DNA of 64,000 nucleotides from an uncultured Lachnospiraceae bacterium (GCA_947564735.1 CANOEC010000001.1:246813-310812); one strand, 5' to 3'; counted from the first letter of the stretch, positions 34,050-42,579 are shown. Translations and numbers: made by a program. Notes: generated from the letters alone by a model not told the origin.

Positions 34050-34772
34050 ATGAATAACACAGACAAAAAATATACATACGAAGAACTACTGGAAATCATT
34101 AAAACGCTTAGGGGTGAGAACGGCTGCCCGTGGGATAAAGTACAGACCCACGAAAGCCTTAAGCCCTGTATGATGGAGGAGGCGGCAGAACTGCTTGCCT
34201 CCATCCGTATTTTTGACCAGACTGGCAATGCCGAGAATATGCGTGAAGAGCTGGGGGATGTGCTTTTGCAGGTTGTGATGCATGCCCAGATTGCCTCGGA
34301 AGAGGGACTTTTTACGATGGCGGATGTAGTGGATGGGGTCAGCCGTAAGATGGTGCGCAGGCATCCCCACGTGTTCGGCGCGGGCAGCGCGGATACACCG
34401 GAAGAGGTGCTGACAAATTGGGAGGAAATTAAGAAAGAAGAAAAGAAAGACAAAGAGTGGATAGTTTCTCCTTTGCTTGAAATACCGAGAGAACTGCCGT
34501 CGCTCACAAGAGCTGCCAAGGTGTTAAAGAAGGCGGACAAGTATTATGAGAAAGGAAATACGTATGAGCAGGATGTTGATGCGCTCGGGAAGGCGGTAGA
34601 TGCACTGCGTACCTGCAGGACAGAGACGTATGGTAAAGAATTGGAGGAGATCATAGGGGATATGCTCATGCGGATTTCGGATATTGCCAGATTATATAAA
34701 CTTTCACCAGAGCAGATTCTCACAGACAGAATTGAGGATTTTATCGAAAAATACGAAGTGGTGTCATCATAA
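34050..34772 (+). CDS. mazG: nucleoside triphosphate pyrophosphohydrolase MazG
   Basis: A 240-residue cytoplasmic enzyme that hydrolyses NTPs and dNTPs to monophosphates, a housecleaning role. The N-terminal MazG domain has NGCPWDKVQTHESL and the metal-binding EEAAEL plus EELGDVLLQVVMH motif; a second, weaker MazG-like half follows near residues 140-230 (EEIIGDMLMRISDIARL). The size is typical of the tandem-domain form. The ATG at 34050 follows ACGGAG. mazG begins the block that in Firmicutes runs through hup, rqcP, yabP, yabQ, divIC, spoIIE, tilS, hpt and ftsH. Confidence 0.93.
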   Translation: MNNTDKKYTYEELLEIIKTLRGENGCPWDKVQTHESLKPCMMEEAAELLASIRIFDQTGNAENMREELGDVLLQVVMHAQIASEEGLFTMADVVDGVSRKMVRRHPHVFGAGSADTPEEVLTNWEEIKKEEKKDKEWIVSPLLEIPRELPSLTRAAKVLKKADKYYEKGNTYEQDVDALGKAVDALRTCRTETYGKELEEIIGDMLMRISDIARLYKLSPEQILTDRIEDFIEKYEVVSS

Positions 34773-34880
34773 TGACAGATATATAACTATATATACAGTC
34801 CAATACAATTTACATAACACGGCGTTACAGAACGAATTATTAAAATACCGAAAAATGCCGTAAAAATGCCATTTTTTTGC

Positions 34881-34909
34881 TTGACAACAGAGGGGAAAGC
34901 GTTTATAAA
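34881..34909 (+). promoter_or_regulatory. strong sigma-A promoter of hup
   Basis: TTGACA at 34881-34886 and TATAAA at 34904-34909 are 17 bases apart, about 70 bases before the HU start codon. This suits a highly expressed nucleoid protein. Confidence 0.8.
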
Positions 34910-34981
34910 TGTATGTAGGCGTTTCAAAAGAGAAACATCTGGTAAATAATTAGAAGGCTCATTTAAGAGGAGGAGTTTAAG

Positions 34982-35257
34982 ATGAACAAAACAGAGTTAG
35001 TTGCAGCCATGGCTGATCAGGCGGGATTATCCAAAAAAGATGCAGAGAAGGCTTTAAAAGCATTTACAGACGTTGTTGCTGAAGAGCTGAAGAAGGACGG
35101 CAAAGTACAGTTGGTTGGTTTTGGTACTTTTGAAGTATCCAAGAGAGCTGCAAGAGAGGGCAGAAATCCTCAGAGCGGCGCTGTTATGAAGATTGCTGCT
35201 TCCAAGGCACCTAAGTTCAAAGCTGGCAAAGCGCTGAAGGACATGCTTAACGCATAA
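34982..35257 (+). CDS. hup: HU family DNA-binding protein
   Basis: A 91-residue nucleoid protein that binds and bends DNA as a dimer. The family signature is complete: MNKTELVAAMADQAG, GFGTFEVSKRAAREGRNP, and a KAGKALKDMLN tail. The ATG at 34982 follows AGGAGGAG. It has its own promoter and a terminator just after the stop, so it is a single-gene unit within the mazG-ftsH block. Confidence 0.97.
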   Translation: MNKTELVAAMADQAGLSKKDAEKALKAFTDVVAEELKKDGKVQLVGFGTFEVSKRAAREGRNPQSGAVMKIAASKAPKFKAGKALKDMLNA

Positions 35258-35276
35258 TAGAATGACATGAAGTGGT

Positions 35277-35313
35277 AAGAGCCTGTATGCATAGCATATG
35301 GGCTTTTATTTTG
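35277..35313 (+). terminator. intrinsic terminator after hup
   Basis: A 14-bp stem with some G-U pairs (AAGAGCCTGTATGC with GCATATGGGCTTTT) encloses a short loop and is followed by TTTATTTTG. Confidence 0.8.
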
Positions 35314-35339
35314 TATCTCATAATTACAAATGCAGCTGC

Positions 35340-35433
35340 GAAGCGAGAGCGCTTCCATAAGGAGGGAAGGTTGAAAGAATTACATTCTTTCAACCGCGAG
35401 TTTGTGCTGACGCCGTTGGCATCAGTCCCAAAC
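35340..35433. ncRNA. three consecutive hairpins before rqcP (possible structured leader)
   Basis: Three hairpins lie in the hup-rqcP gap: GAAGCG/CGCTTC (35340-35355), a perfect 12-bp GGTTGAAAGAAT/ATTCTTTCAACC with a TAC loop (35369-35395), and a bulged stem joining GTTTG, CTGA, GCC with GGC, TCAG, CAAAC (35400-35433). The last ends 14 bases before the ribosome site of rqcP. No known RNA family is recognised. It could be a leader RNA, a small RNA or a repeated extragenic element. Confidence 0.5.
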
Positions 35434-35466
35434 ATCGCAGGCTGAGAAAGGAGCATGGTTATAAAG

Positions 35467-35712
35467 ATGAGACTAGACAAGTATTTAAAGGTATCCCGCT
35501 TGATTAAGCGCCGCACGGTGGCAAACGAGGCGTGCGACGCCGGCAGGGTATTGATTAATGATAAGCCGGCAAAGGCGTCCGCGAACGTCAAAGTCGGGGA
35601 CGTGATTACCATTCAGTTTGGTAATAAAGAGGTTAAGGTAGAAGTTTTGGACGTGCAGGAGACGGTGCGCAAGGAGGAAGCCAAAGAATTATTCCGATAT
35701 CTGACATCATAA
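35467..35712 (+). CDS. rqcP: S4-domain RNA-binding protein RqcP
   Basis: An 81-residue protein made almost wholly of an S4 domain: MRLDKYLKVSRLIKRRTVAN, then AGRVLINDKPAKAS and VGDVITI. The Bacillus homologue (YabO, renamed RqcP) acts in ribosome quality control, stabilising the peptidyl-tRNA during alanine tailing by RqcH. I start at ATG 35467, the standard family start, with AAAGGAG 13 bases upstream; the in-frame ATG at 35455 is one to two bases from that site and unlikely. It follows a structured intergenic element and precedes yabP. Confidence 0.9.
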   Translation: MRLDKYLKVSRLIKRRTVANEACDAGRVLINDKPAKASANVKVGDVITIQFGNKEVKVEVLDVQETVRKEEAKELFRYLTS

Positions 35713-35724
35713 CAACAAACAGTC

Positions 35725-35751
35725 ATATTTGAGGAAAATCCGGCATACATT
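35725..35751 (+). promoter_or_regulatory. sigma-E promoter of yabP-yabQ
   Basis: ATA at 35725-35727 and CATACATT at 35744-35751 are separated by 16 bases, matching the sigma-E consensus (ATA, 16-18 bases, CATACANT) exactly. It lies 56 bases before yabP. The Bacillus yabP-yabQ genes are known to belong to the mother-cell sigma-E regulon. Confidence 0.8.
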
Positions 35752-35807
35752 TAACAAGTAGCAAAACTGACAGGCACATTATGTCTTACGGTTTTGGGGA
35801 GGTATGT

Positions 35808-36098
35808 ATGGAAGATTTGAATCATGGAAATAAAAGACCCCACAAACTGATGCTTACCGATAGAAGGACATGTACCATGAATGGCGTCAATGATGTACTG
35901 TCGTTTGACGTCAATGAGATTCTGTTGGAGACGGAACAAGGGATGCTGATGATCAAGGGCAGCGAGCTGCATGTCAGCCGGTTGTCGCTTGATAAAGGCG
36001 AAGTGGACATAGACGGACGGATTGACAGTTTTACTTATTCGGAAGGTGCAGGGTACGGTGCGAAAGGCGAATCGCTGATAGCAAGATTGTTCAAGTAA
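35808..36098 (+). CDS. yabP: sporulation protein YabP
   Basis: A 96-residue protein with the compact YabP/YqfC beta fold; key segments are LMLTDRRTCTMNGVNDVLSF and ILLETEQGMLMIKGSELHV. In Bacillus it is made in the mother cell and needed for efficient spore cortex formation. The start at ATG 35808 follows GGGGAGG at seven bases; the ORF is open nine codons further up but has no ribosome site there. A sigma-E promoter lies just upstream and yabQ starts 22 bases after the stop. Confidence 0.93.
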   Translation: MEDLNHGNKRPHKLMLTDRRTCTMNGVNDVLSFDVNEILLETEQGMLMIKGSELHVSRLSLDKGEVDIDGRIDSFTYSEGAGYGAKGESLIARLFK

Positions 36099-36120
36099 CG
36101 CTTGGGGGAAGTAGCAGAAT

Positions 36121-36609
36121 ATGAGTCAAGGCATTGTGCAGGAAGTTACTTTTTTTCTTCATTCTATTTTTATGGGAGTTATCATTACGTTTGCCTATGA
36201 CTGGATACTGATATTCAGGAAGCTGTTCAGACATGGGAAGTTCCTGACGTCTTTGGAAGATTTTGTTTATTGGTTTGTATGTGGGATTAGTGTATTTTAT
36301 ATGTTGTACAGGGAGAATAATGGCGTTTTGAGATGGTTTGCCGTTGTGGGTGCCACGGTAGGAATGCTGATGTACAAATTAATCATCAAAAATCGGTTTA
36401 TAAGTATTATGTCAACGTATATACACAAGATAATGTGGTTTGTTTTTCGCGTCATACAAGTTGTATTAAAACCGCTAAAATGCCTATTTTATGCCGCTCG
36501 AAGGTGTGTTCGATTCCTTGATAAAAAATTTAAAAAAGTAAAAGAATTTATTAAAAAGCGGTTGACGGTTTTCATAAAAACACTTAGAATGGTTTTATGT
36601 AAACAGTAA
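36121..36609 (+). CDS. yabQ: spore cortex biosynthesis protein YabQ
   Basis: A 162-residue membrane protein. The first 85 residues carry three hydrophobic spans (starting with EVTFFLHSIFMGVIITFAYDW), the YabQ signature; the tail from residue 95 is very basic and includes a long K/R-rich amphipathic stretch. In Bacillus YabQ is needed for cortex peptidoglycan and sits in the forespore outer membrane. It is co-transcribed with yabP behind the sigma-E promoter. The ATG at 36121 has GGGGGAAG about ten bases upstream. Confidence 0.9.
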   Translation: MSQGIVQEVTFFLHSIFMGVIITFAYDWILIFRKLFRHGKFLTSLEDFVYWFVCGISVFYMLYRENNGVLRWFAVVGATVGMLMYKLIIKNRFISIMSTYIHKIMWFVFRVIQVVLKPLKCLFYAARRCVRFLDKKFKKVKEFIKKRLTVFIKTLRMVLCKQ

Positions 36610-36642
36610 GAACTGGGGTGAAAGAGGGGTATCATTAACAAC

Positions 36643-36948
36643 ATGGCGAGAAAAGCAGCATATCGTAAGAGGCGCCACAACAAGATGGGCATGCTTTTAG
36701 TTACCACAGTTGTTTTGATGATGCTGATTGTGGTCACAGTCAAAAGTGTAGAACTTCAAGAGAAACGCGCGGCTTATGCGGTGAGAGAAGAAGCTCTGAT
36801 GCAGGAGATAGAAGCGGAGCAGGCAAGAGCGGAAGAAATTGCGGAATATGAGAAATATACACAGACCAAGAAGTACGTGGAAGAGATTGCAAAGGAGAAG
36901 CTTGGGCTTGTGTATGAAGGAGAGATTATTTTTAAAGATGGAAATTAA
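36643..36948 (+). CDS. divIC: septum formation initiator DivIC/FtsL-like
   Basis: A 101-residue single-pass membrane protein: basic cytoplasmic head (ARKAAYRKRRHNK), one membrane span (LLVTTVVLMMLIVVTV), a coiled coil (residues about 45-80, rich in E, A and R), and the C-terminal EEIAKEKLGLVYEGEI motif of the DivIC/FtsB family. It acts in the divisome outside the membrane. Gene position between yabQ and spoIIE is the standard one. A terminator overlaps its end, which separates it from spoIIE. Confidence 0.92.
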   Translation: MARKAAYRKRRHNKMGMLLVTTVVLMMLIVVTVKSVELQEKRAAYAVREEALMQEIEAEQARAEEIAEYEKYTQTKKYVEEIAKEKLGLVYEGEIIFKDGN

Positions 36949-36985
36949 GCAGGTTTTGGATGATGTTCCGGAATCTGCTTTTTAT
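36947..36985 (+). terminator. intrinsic terminator after divIC
   Basis: AAGCAGGTT at 36947-36955 pairs with AATCTGCTT at 36972-36980 with one G-U pair, and a TTTTTAT run follows. It isolates spoIIE from the upstream genes. Confidence 0.75.
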
Positions 36986-37100
36986 GTAATAGAAAAATAT
37001 TGAATAATTCGGACAACCTCCTCATATATTGAGTATTGACTAAAAATAATTGTTCGGCAAAGATGGGCTGGATAATGATTGAAAATGAGGGAGGCATGTC

Positions 37101-38339
37101 ATGAAGAAACAGGCAGAGGTCAAAGACGACAATAGAATCACGATCATACCGGAGTACGGAAGACAGAGACTGTTAGGTTATGCGGAGTCGTTCAGGGATT
37201 TAGCGGATTTGTTTGAGTGCGGCGAGGAGTATCCGGACGGGCGGGAAGCGTGTGAGACTGATGACCGCCTCGATTATTTGTGGCAGCGTAAATTTCAGGA
37301 GAATCAGGAGCTTCTGGCGGAACATTTAAAAGAGATGGCGCATATTATGGCGGAGGTTGCAAAGGAAACATGCCGCTATCATCCCATGGGGGAGCGTAGA
37401 TACCGACAGATGTCCAAGCTGTTGAAGGAGTCGGGTATCCAGCTTAGGAATTTTTTTGAGCTGGAGCATGAAGACGGACATATGGAAATCAGCTTGACGA
37501 TGCGGACTGCGTCCGATAAGAAAATCAGGCTGGGGGAAAGAGAACATATTTCCGTAGAAGATGTGGCGGATTATATTTCCGGCGCCATGGGAAATAAGCT
37601 GTGTGCAGCGAAAAATGGTCCCATGTACCTTACCCCGGAATGGAGCACCTATTATTTTCTGGAAGAGCCGGCGTATCATCTGCTGACGGGAGTAGCGAAG
37701 GCGGTGAAGGAGACTGAAAAGATTTCCGGGGATAATTATTCGTTCTATGAGACGGATGATGGCAAAATGACGGTTATTCTTTCGGACGGGATGGGTTCCG
37801 GTGAAAAGGCATGCAGCGATTCCGCGCGCGTGATTGAAATGATGGAGCGGCTGTTGGAATCGGGATTTCGCAAGGAGCCGGCAATCCAGATGATTAACGG
37901 TGCTTTGACAGCATCGGGAAAAGAAGATAATATGTCTACGTTGGACATGTGTGAGATGAATCTGTATACGGGGGAATGTGAGTTTATCAAAGTGGGCGCC
38001 GCGTGTACTTACATTAAGCGTGGAAGGCTGGTGGACAGGCTTTCGACACAGAATTTTCCGCTGGGTGTTTTCAGACAGGTTGATTTGGAAGTGCTGTATC
38101 GGACACTGCAGAGCGGCGATTATATCATCATGCTTTCTGACGGCGTGCTGGATGCGTTGTCCCAAGGGATTGGCGAGGAAGTGCTGCCAGAGATTATCGG
38201 CAAGATGGAGTACAGCAATCCGAATGAGATTGCGAATCAGATATTAACCTACTGTCTCAAACAGAGCAACGGACAAATCAGGGATGATATGACTGTACTG
38301 GTAACGGGGGTCTGGAATCAGGCAGACCATTGCGATTGA
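37101..38339 (+). CDS. spoIIE: SpoIIE-type PP2C phosphatase without membrane domain
   Basis: A 412-residue protein whose C-terminal half is a PP2C serine phosphatase with intact metal-binding acids: D229 in SDGMGSG, D347 in MLSDGVLDA, and D395/D396 in RDDMTVLV. Residues about 60-210 match the regulatory region that precedes the phosphatase in SpoIIE. The ten membrane spans that make up the N-terminal half of Bacillus SpoIIE (over 800 residues) are absent, and no hydrophobic span is visible anywhere. SpoIIE dephosphorylates SpoIIAA to release sigma-F in the forespore. The gene lies exactly where spoIIE belongs, between divIC and tilS. A 0A-box-like TTCGGCAAA lies at 37053 with TTGTTC/GATAAT promoter-like bases around it. 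The ATG at 37101 follows GAGGGAGG. Confidence 0.85.
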   Translation: MKKQAEVKDDNRITIIPEYGRQRLLGYAESFRDLADLFECGEEYPDGREACETDDRLDYLWQRKFQENQELLAEHLKEMAHIMAEVAKETCRYHPMGERRYRQMSKLLKESGIQLRNFFELEHEDGHMEISLTMRTASDKKIRLGEREHISVEDVADYISGAMGNKLCAAKNGPMYLTPEWSTYYFLEEPAYHLLTGVAKAVKETEKISGDNYSFYETDDGKMTVILSDGMGSGEKACSDSARVIEMMERLLESGFRKEPAIQMINGALTASGKEDNMSTLDMCEMNLYTGECEFIKVGAACTYIKRGRLVDRLSTQNFPLGVFRQVDLEVLYRTLQSGDYIIMLSDGVLDALSQGIGEEVLPEIIGKMEYSNPNEIANQILTYCLKQSNGQIRDDMTVLVTGVWNQADHCD

Positions 38340-38402
38340 TGTAAGGCGGCGAAAGAGAAAGGTTCCGGACACATAATTGTGATGATGAAACCGGAGATTG
38401 TC

Positions 38403-39956
38403 ATGAAAGATACTATTTATAAAAAAGTTAAAAAATTTATAGAAGAGCATCACATGATAGAGACGGGAGATTTGGTGGTCGTCGGAGTTTCCGGCGGGGC
38501 GGATTCGGTCTGTCTGCTGCATCTTCTGCATAGATTCTCGAAAGAGACTTCCTATAGTCTGGTGGCGGTGCACGTCAACCACGGCGTCCGTGCAGAGGCG
38601 TCGGCGGATGCGGCGTACACCAGAGAGTTATGTGAGCGTCTGGGAGTGCCCTTTGTGCTCTATGAGGTAGATATGATTGGATATGCAGCCGCCCATAAGC
38701 TTTCTTCTGAGGAGGCGGGGCGACAGCTCCGCTACCGGGCTTTTGAAGAGGTGATGGAGCGGCAGTGGCGAGCACAGCAGGAACTGCAAGGTCAGCAAAA
38801 ACAGCTGACCGGCAAGATTGCAGTTGCGCATAATGCAGAGGACAGGGCGGAAACGATGCTTTTTCATCTTTTTAGGGGAACCGGGATGAAAGGGCTTGCT
38901 TCCATCAAGCCGGTAAGGGATCATATCATCCGCCCGGTGTTGTGTCTGGAGAGGGCGGAGATTGAGGCATACCTTGCCGCACAGGGGCTGGAGTATTGTC
39001 TGGATGCCACAAATGAGACAGATGCGTATACCCGCAATAAAATACGTCATCATATCATAGCTTATGCAAGGCAGGAGATATGCGTGGGCGCAGTGGCGCA
39101 TATGAGCGAACTGGCGGATATGCTTTCCGAGACGGAGCGGTATCTGAGCGCACAAGCAGGGAGACTGTATGAGACATATGTAGAGGAAGTGGCGTCGGAA
39201 GAAGCTGGTTTTGACAAGCAGGACTGTGCGAAAAGTTTTTTGGAGGAAATCAAATGCGGGCAGCAGCCAGAACGCCTGCGGGTACAAGGAACGGAACTGT
39301 TAAAGCAGGACGCCGTTATGTATCAGAGAGTCCTGCTCATGTGTATGGAAAGGCTTACGCCCCACAGAAAGGACATCACAGGGCAGCATATAGCGGATAT
39401 CGTGAAATTCATGGCAGGGGGCGGCAGCAAGGAATTATCACTGCCCTATGGCATCAAGGCATATAAAGAGTATGGCATGCTCATATTGGACAGAAATAGC
39501 GGACGAAATGACAATCATACCCTTTCGGGCGGAGCGGCGTCCAAAGTGTATACAATTGAGCCGCCGACAGAGATTATAGTGCCCGGCGGAGGAATTTTTA
39601 AGTTTACATTGCTGGAAAATAATGCGCAAAACAGCGAAGAATGGCAAAATATTCGGGAAAATAGATATACGAAACGGTTTGATTATGATAAAATATCTAC
39701 GGTTGTGTTGCGTACAAGACAGCCGGGAGATTATCTTACGATTGACAGCGCGCTCCATACAAAGTCTGTCAAGCAATACATGATTAATGAAAAAATTCCA
39801 AAATTTGAGCGTGACAGTATTTATCTGCTGGCTGACGGGTCACATGTTCTGTGGATTCCCGGATATCGCATCAGCGAGCGCTGCAAGGTGGAGGAAAGTA
39901 CAAAGCGTATCTTACAGGTACGGCTAAGAGGAGGACGTCATGGCAGAACGAATTGA
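38403..39956 (+). CDS. tilS: tRNA(Ile)-lysidine synthase
   Basis: A 517-residue cytoplasmic enzyme that converts C34 of tRNA-Ile(CAU) to lysidine, so that it reads AUA. The PP-loop motif is S30-GGADS. The catalytic region has HNAEDRAETMLFHLFRG and the family NKIRHHI segment; C-terminal TilS domains follow (TRQPGDYLTI, then DSIYLLADGSHVLWIPGYR). I start at ATG 38403 behind CCGGAG at six bases; upstream GTG and ATG codons at 38379-38385 are possible. The stop overlaps hpt by 17 bases. Confidence 0.93.
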   Translation: MKDTIYKKVKKFIEEHHMIETGDLVVVGVSGGADSVCLLHLLHRFSKETSYSLVAVHVNHGVRAEASADAAYTRELCERLGVPFVLYEVDMIGYAAAHKLSSEEAGRQLRYRAFEEVMERQWRAQQELQGQQKQLTGKIAVAHNAEDRAETMLFHLFRGTGMKGLASIKPVRDHIIRPVLCLERAEIEAYLAAQGLEYCLDATNETDAYTRNKIRHHIIAYARQEICVGAVAHMSELADMLSETERYLSAQAGRLYETYVEEVASEEAGFDKQDCAKSFLEEIKCGQQPERLRVQGTELLKQDAVMYQRVLLMCMERLTPHRKDITGQHIADIVKFMAGGGSKELSLPYGIKAYKEYGMLILDRNSGRNDNHTLSGGAASKVYTIEPPTEIIVPGGGIFKFTLLENNAQNSEEWQNIRENRYTKRFDYDKISTVVLRTRQPGDYLTIDSALHTKSVKQYMINEKIPKFERDSIYLLADGSHVLWIPGYRISERCKVEESTKRILQVRLRGGRHGRTN

Positions 39957-40464
39957 AGTGTTATTGTCTGAGGAAGAAGTGGACAAGAGAATTCAGGAAA
40001 TCGGCGATCAGATTTCAAAAGATTACGCCGGCAAACAGGTACATCTGGTCTGTGTACTCAAAGGCGGCAGTTTCTTTATGTGCGAACTGGCAAAGAGAAT
40101 CACTGTGCCGGTATCTTTGGATTTCATGTCTGTATCAAGCTACGGCGGAGATACGAAATCCAGCGGTGTTGTCAGAATTGTAAAGGATTTGGATGAATCC
40201 ATAGGCGGTAAGCATGTGCTGGTGGTAGAGGACATCGTAGACTCAGGAAGAACATTGAGCTATCTTCTGGAAATGTTAAAAGACAGGGGACCGGTGGATG
40301 TGAAGCTTTGTACACTGCTTGATAAACCGGATAGAAGAGTGGTGGATGTCAATGTGGATTATACAGGTTTTCAGATTCCGGATGAGTTTGTTGTGGGTTA
40401 CGGACTGGATTATGACCAGAAGTACCGCAATCTGCCTTATATCGGCGTAGTAAAATTTGATTGA
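39940..40464 (+). CDS. hpt: hypoxanthine phosphoribosyltransferase
   Basis: A 174-residue cytoplasmic purine-salvage enzyme that joins hypoxanthine or guanine to PRPP. The PRPP-binding motif is VLVVEDIVDSGRTL (E97, D98), with the family LKGGSFFMCEL loop and the C-terminal purine-contact segment IPDEFVVGYGLDYD. The ATG at 39940 lies inside the end of tilS, behind AGGAGG, so translation is coupled. The tilS-hpt-ftsH order is standard in Firmicutes. Confidence 0.95.
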   Translation: MAERIEVLLSEEEVDKRIQEIGDQISKDYAGKQVHLVCVLKGGSFFMCELAKRITVPVSLDFMSVSSYGGDTKSSGVVRIVKDLDESIGGKHVLVVEDIVDSGRTLSYLLEMLKDRGPVDVKLCTLLDKPDRRVVDVNVDYTGFQIPDEFVVGYGLDYDQKYRNLPYIGVVKFD

Positions 40465-40479
40465 TGAAAGAGGTTTGCT

Positions 40480-42333
40480 TTGAGTAGGAATAGCAGAAGT
40501 TTTTACGTATATTTTATTATTATTATTGGTTTGTTATTGTTTACCGTATGGATTGGTACGTTAAAAGTGCCGAACAACAGTTATACGAAAGGTGAGTTTG
40601 TAAACCAGCTTGAGAATAACGAGGTTGCAATTGTCAATATCTGTCCGAATAAGGATACGCCGACAGGCTCGCTGGAAGTCACTTTAAAGAGCGGGCAGGA
40701 ATGTATTCTATATGTGACCGACGTAACGGAGATGGAGACGTTAGTCAGAAGCTACGGACTTGACCCCACAGTGGAGAATGTACCGGAGGAAAGCTGGTTT
40801 TTAAACAGTGTATTCCCGATTCTGATTGTCGTGGTTGTATGCGTTTTCTTCTTTGTGATGATGAATGCGCAGAATGCCAACGCCGGCGGTGGCGGCAAGA
40901 TGATGAATTTCGGCAGAAGCCGCGCGAAGCTGACAATGGGCGGAGAGAATAAGATTAAGTTAGACGGTGTAGCCGGACTGAAGGAAGAGAAAGAGGAACT
41001 GCAGGAGATTGTGGAGTTCCTAAAAGACCCCGGCAAGTTTACGAAGGTGGGCGCACGGATTCCAAAAGGCGTGCTGTTGGAGGGTGCGCCGGGTACGGGT
41101 AAGACACTGCTTGCCAAGGCGATTGCCGGGGAAGCGAATGTACCTTTCTTTAGTATATCGGGTTCCGATTTTGTTGAGATGTTTGTTGGTGTGGGTGCAT
41201 CCCGTGTACGTGATATGTTTGCAGAGGCGAAAAGACATGCGCCGTGTATCATCTTTATTGATGAGATTGACGCTGTGGCAAGACGCCGTGGAACCGGTAT
41301 GGGCGGCGGTCACGACGAGCGTGAACAGACGCTGAACCAGCTCCTTGTTGAGATGGACGGCTTCGGCGTGAATGAAGGAATTATTGTGATGGCGGCAACG
41401 AACCGTGTGGACATATTGGATCCTGCCATTTTGAGACCGGGTCGTTTTGACCGTAAGATTACGGTGGCGCCGCCTGATGTAAGGGGCAGGGAAGATATCC
41501 TAAGGGTACACGCCCAGAACAAACCGCTGGGCGATGACGTAGATTTGTCACAGATTGCGCAGACAACGGCAGGATTTACCGGAGCGGATTTGGAGAATCT
41601 TCTGAATGAGGCGGCAATCAATGCGGCGATGGATAAGCGGGTTTTTGTAAAGCAGGATGATATTAAGAGAGCCTTTGTCAAGGTTGGTATCGGTACGGAG
41701 AAGAAGAGCCGGCTGATTTCCGATAAGGAAAAGAAGATTACGGCGTATCACGAGGCGGGGCACGCCATCCTGTTCCATGTGCTTCCGGATGTGGGACCGG
41801 TATATACCGTGTCCATTATTCCTACGGGACTTGGGGCAGCAGGATATACGATGCCGCTTCCGGAGAAGGACGAGATGTTCCTGACCAAAGGCAAGATGAT
41901 AGAGGATATCATGGTTTCCCTTGGCGGGCGTATTGCGGAGGAGATTATTTTTGACGACATCACGACGGGGGCGTCAAGCGATATCAAGAAGGCGACGAAG
42001 GTTGCCCGCAGGATGGTCATGCGTTACGGAATGTCAGAGAATATCGGGGTCATTAATTACGACGATGATGATGACGAGGTATTTATCGGAAGAGACCTTG
42101 CGCACGCAAAGGGTCACAGCGAGGCAGTTTCCGGTGAGATTGACAAAGAAGTGAAGGCGATTATTGACGACTGCTATCAGAAAGCAAAAGAAATTATTAT
42201 GAAGCATGAGGATGTGCTGCATAAGTGTGCTAATCTTTTGTTGGAAAAAGAGAAGATTAACCGCACGGAATTTGAGGAGCTGTTTGATGTGAAATATCCT
42301 CAGCCGGAGGATGCAACAATGACAATGCAATAG
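40480..42333 (+). CDS. ftsH: ATP-dependent zinc metalloprotease FtsH
   Basis: A 617-residue membrane-bound AAA protease that degrades misfolded membrane proteins and regulators. Two N-terminal membrane spans (residues about 6-25 and 105-127) bracket an extracytoplasmic domain. The AAA domain has Walker A GAPGTGKT (K208), Walker B FIDEIDAV and the second region of homology [22 protein letters not shown]. The M41 protease has the zinc motif H424-EAGH428. The TTG start at 40480 is supported by AAAGAGG upstream and by the basic residues before the first span. The tail is short and acidic. It ends the mazG-ftsH block. Confidence 0.96.
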   Translation: MSRNSRSFYVYFIIIIGLLLFTVWIGTLKVPNNSYTKGEFVNQLENNEVAIVNICPNKDTPTGSLEVTLKSGQECILYVTDVTEMETLVRSYGLDPTVENVPEESWFLNSVFPILIVVVVCVFFFVMMNAQNANAGGGGKMMNFGRSRAKLTMGGENKIKLDGVAGLKEEKEELQEIVEFLKDPGKFTKVGARIPKGVLLEGAPGTGKTLLAKAIAGEANVPFFSISGSDFVEMFVGVGASRVRDMFAEAKRHAPCIIFIDEIDAVARRRGTGMGGGHDEREQTLNQLLVEMDGFGVNEGIIVMAATNRVDILDPAILRPGRFDRKITVAPPDVRGREDILRVHAQNKPLGDDVDLSQIAQTTAGFTGADLENLLNEAAINAAMDKRVFVKQDDIKRAFVKVGIGTEKKSRLISDKEKKITAYHEAGHAILFHVLPDVGPVYTVSIIPTGLGAAGYTMPLPEKDEMFLTKGKMIEDIMVSLGGRIAEEIIFDDITTGASSDIKKATKVARRMVMRYGMSENIGVINYDDDDDEVFIGRDLAHAKGHSEAVSGEIDKEVKAIIDDCYQKAKEIIMKHEDVLHKCANLLLEKEKINRTEFEELFDVKYPQPEDATMTMQ

Positions 42334-42406
42334 GATTGTAAAAAGTGCACAAAAACAGATATAAGAAATTGTAATATTTGTGAATCCTTGGTATTGTAGA
42401 CAGATA

Positions 42407-42468
42407 GGGGGTATGCTATTATACTACTTGTAACCCCCAATACATTATATAGTTTTTTGCTATACCCC
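42407..42468 (+). other. alternative hairpins downstream of ftsH
   Basis: The segment GGGGGTAT at 42407-42414 can pair with ACCCCC at 42433-42438 or with ATACCCC at 42462-42468, but not both. A strong terminator follows at 42491. This resembles an attenuator arrangement, but the next gene has its own promoter after the terminator. No riboswitch class is recognised. Confidence 0.35.
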
Positions 42469-42490
42469 ATAAGAAAGAAATACCTTCTCT

Positions 42491-42522
42491 AAAAAAGACA
42501 GTTTGTAAAAGCTGTCTTTTTT
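42491..42522 (+). terminator. intrinsic terminator between ftsH and the GH13 gene
   Basis: AAAAAAGACAG and CTGTCTTTTTT form a perfect 11-bp stem around a ten-base loop, with a T-run on either strand. Confidence 0.85.
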
Positions 42523-42550
42523 ACTTTTGGCTGGAAGTTGCCTAAAATCC

Positions 42551-42579
42551 TTGAATATCCACAATATATAGTATAAAAT
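42551..42579 (+). promoter_or_regulatory. candidate sigma-A promoter of the GH13 gene
   Basis: TTGAAT at 42551-42556 and TAAAAT at 42574-42579 are 17 bases apart and lie 38 bases before the start codon. Confidence 0.55.

Noticed and set aside
37326-38165. 279-residue open frame on the minus strand opposite spoIIE
   Set aside because: It is a shadow of the spoIIE frame, with no ribosome site and no family resemblance.
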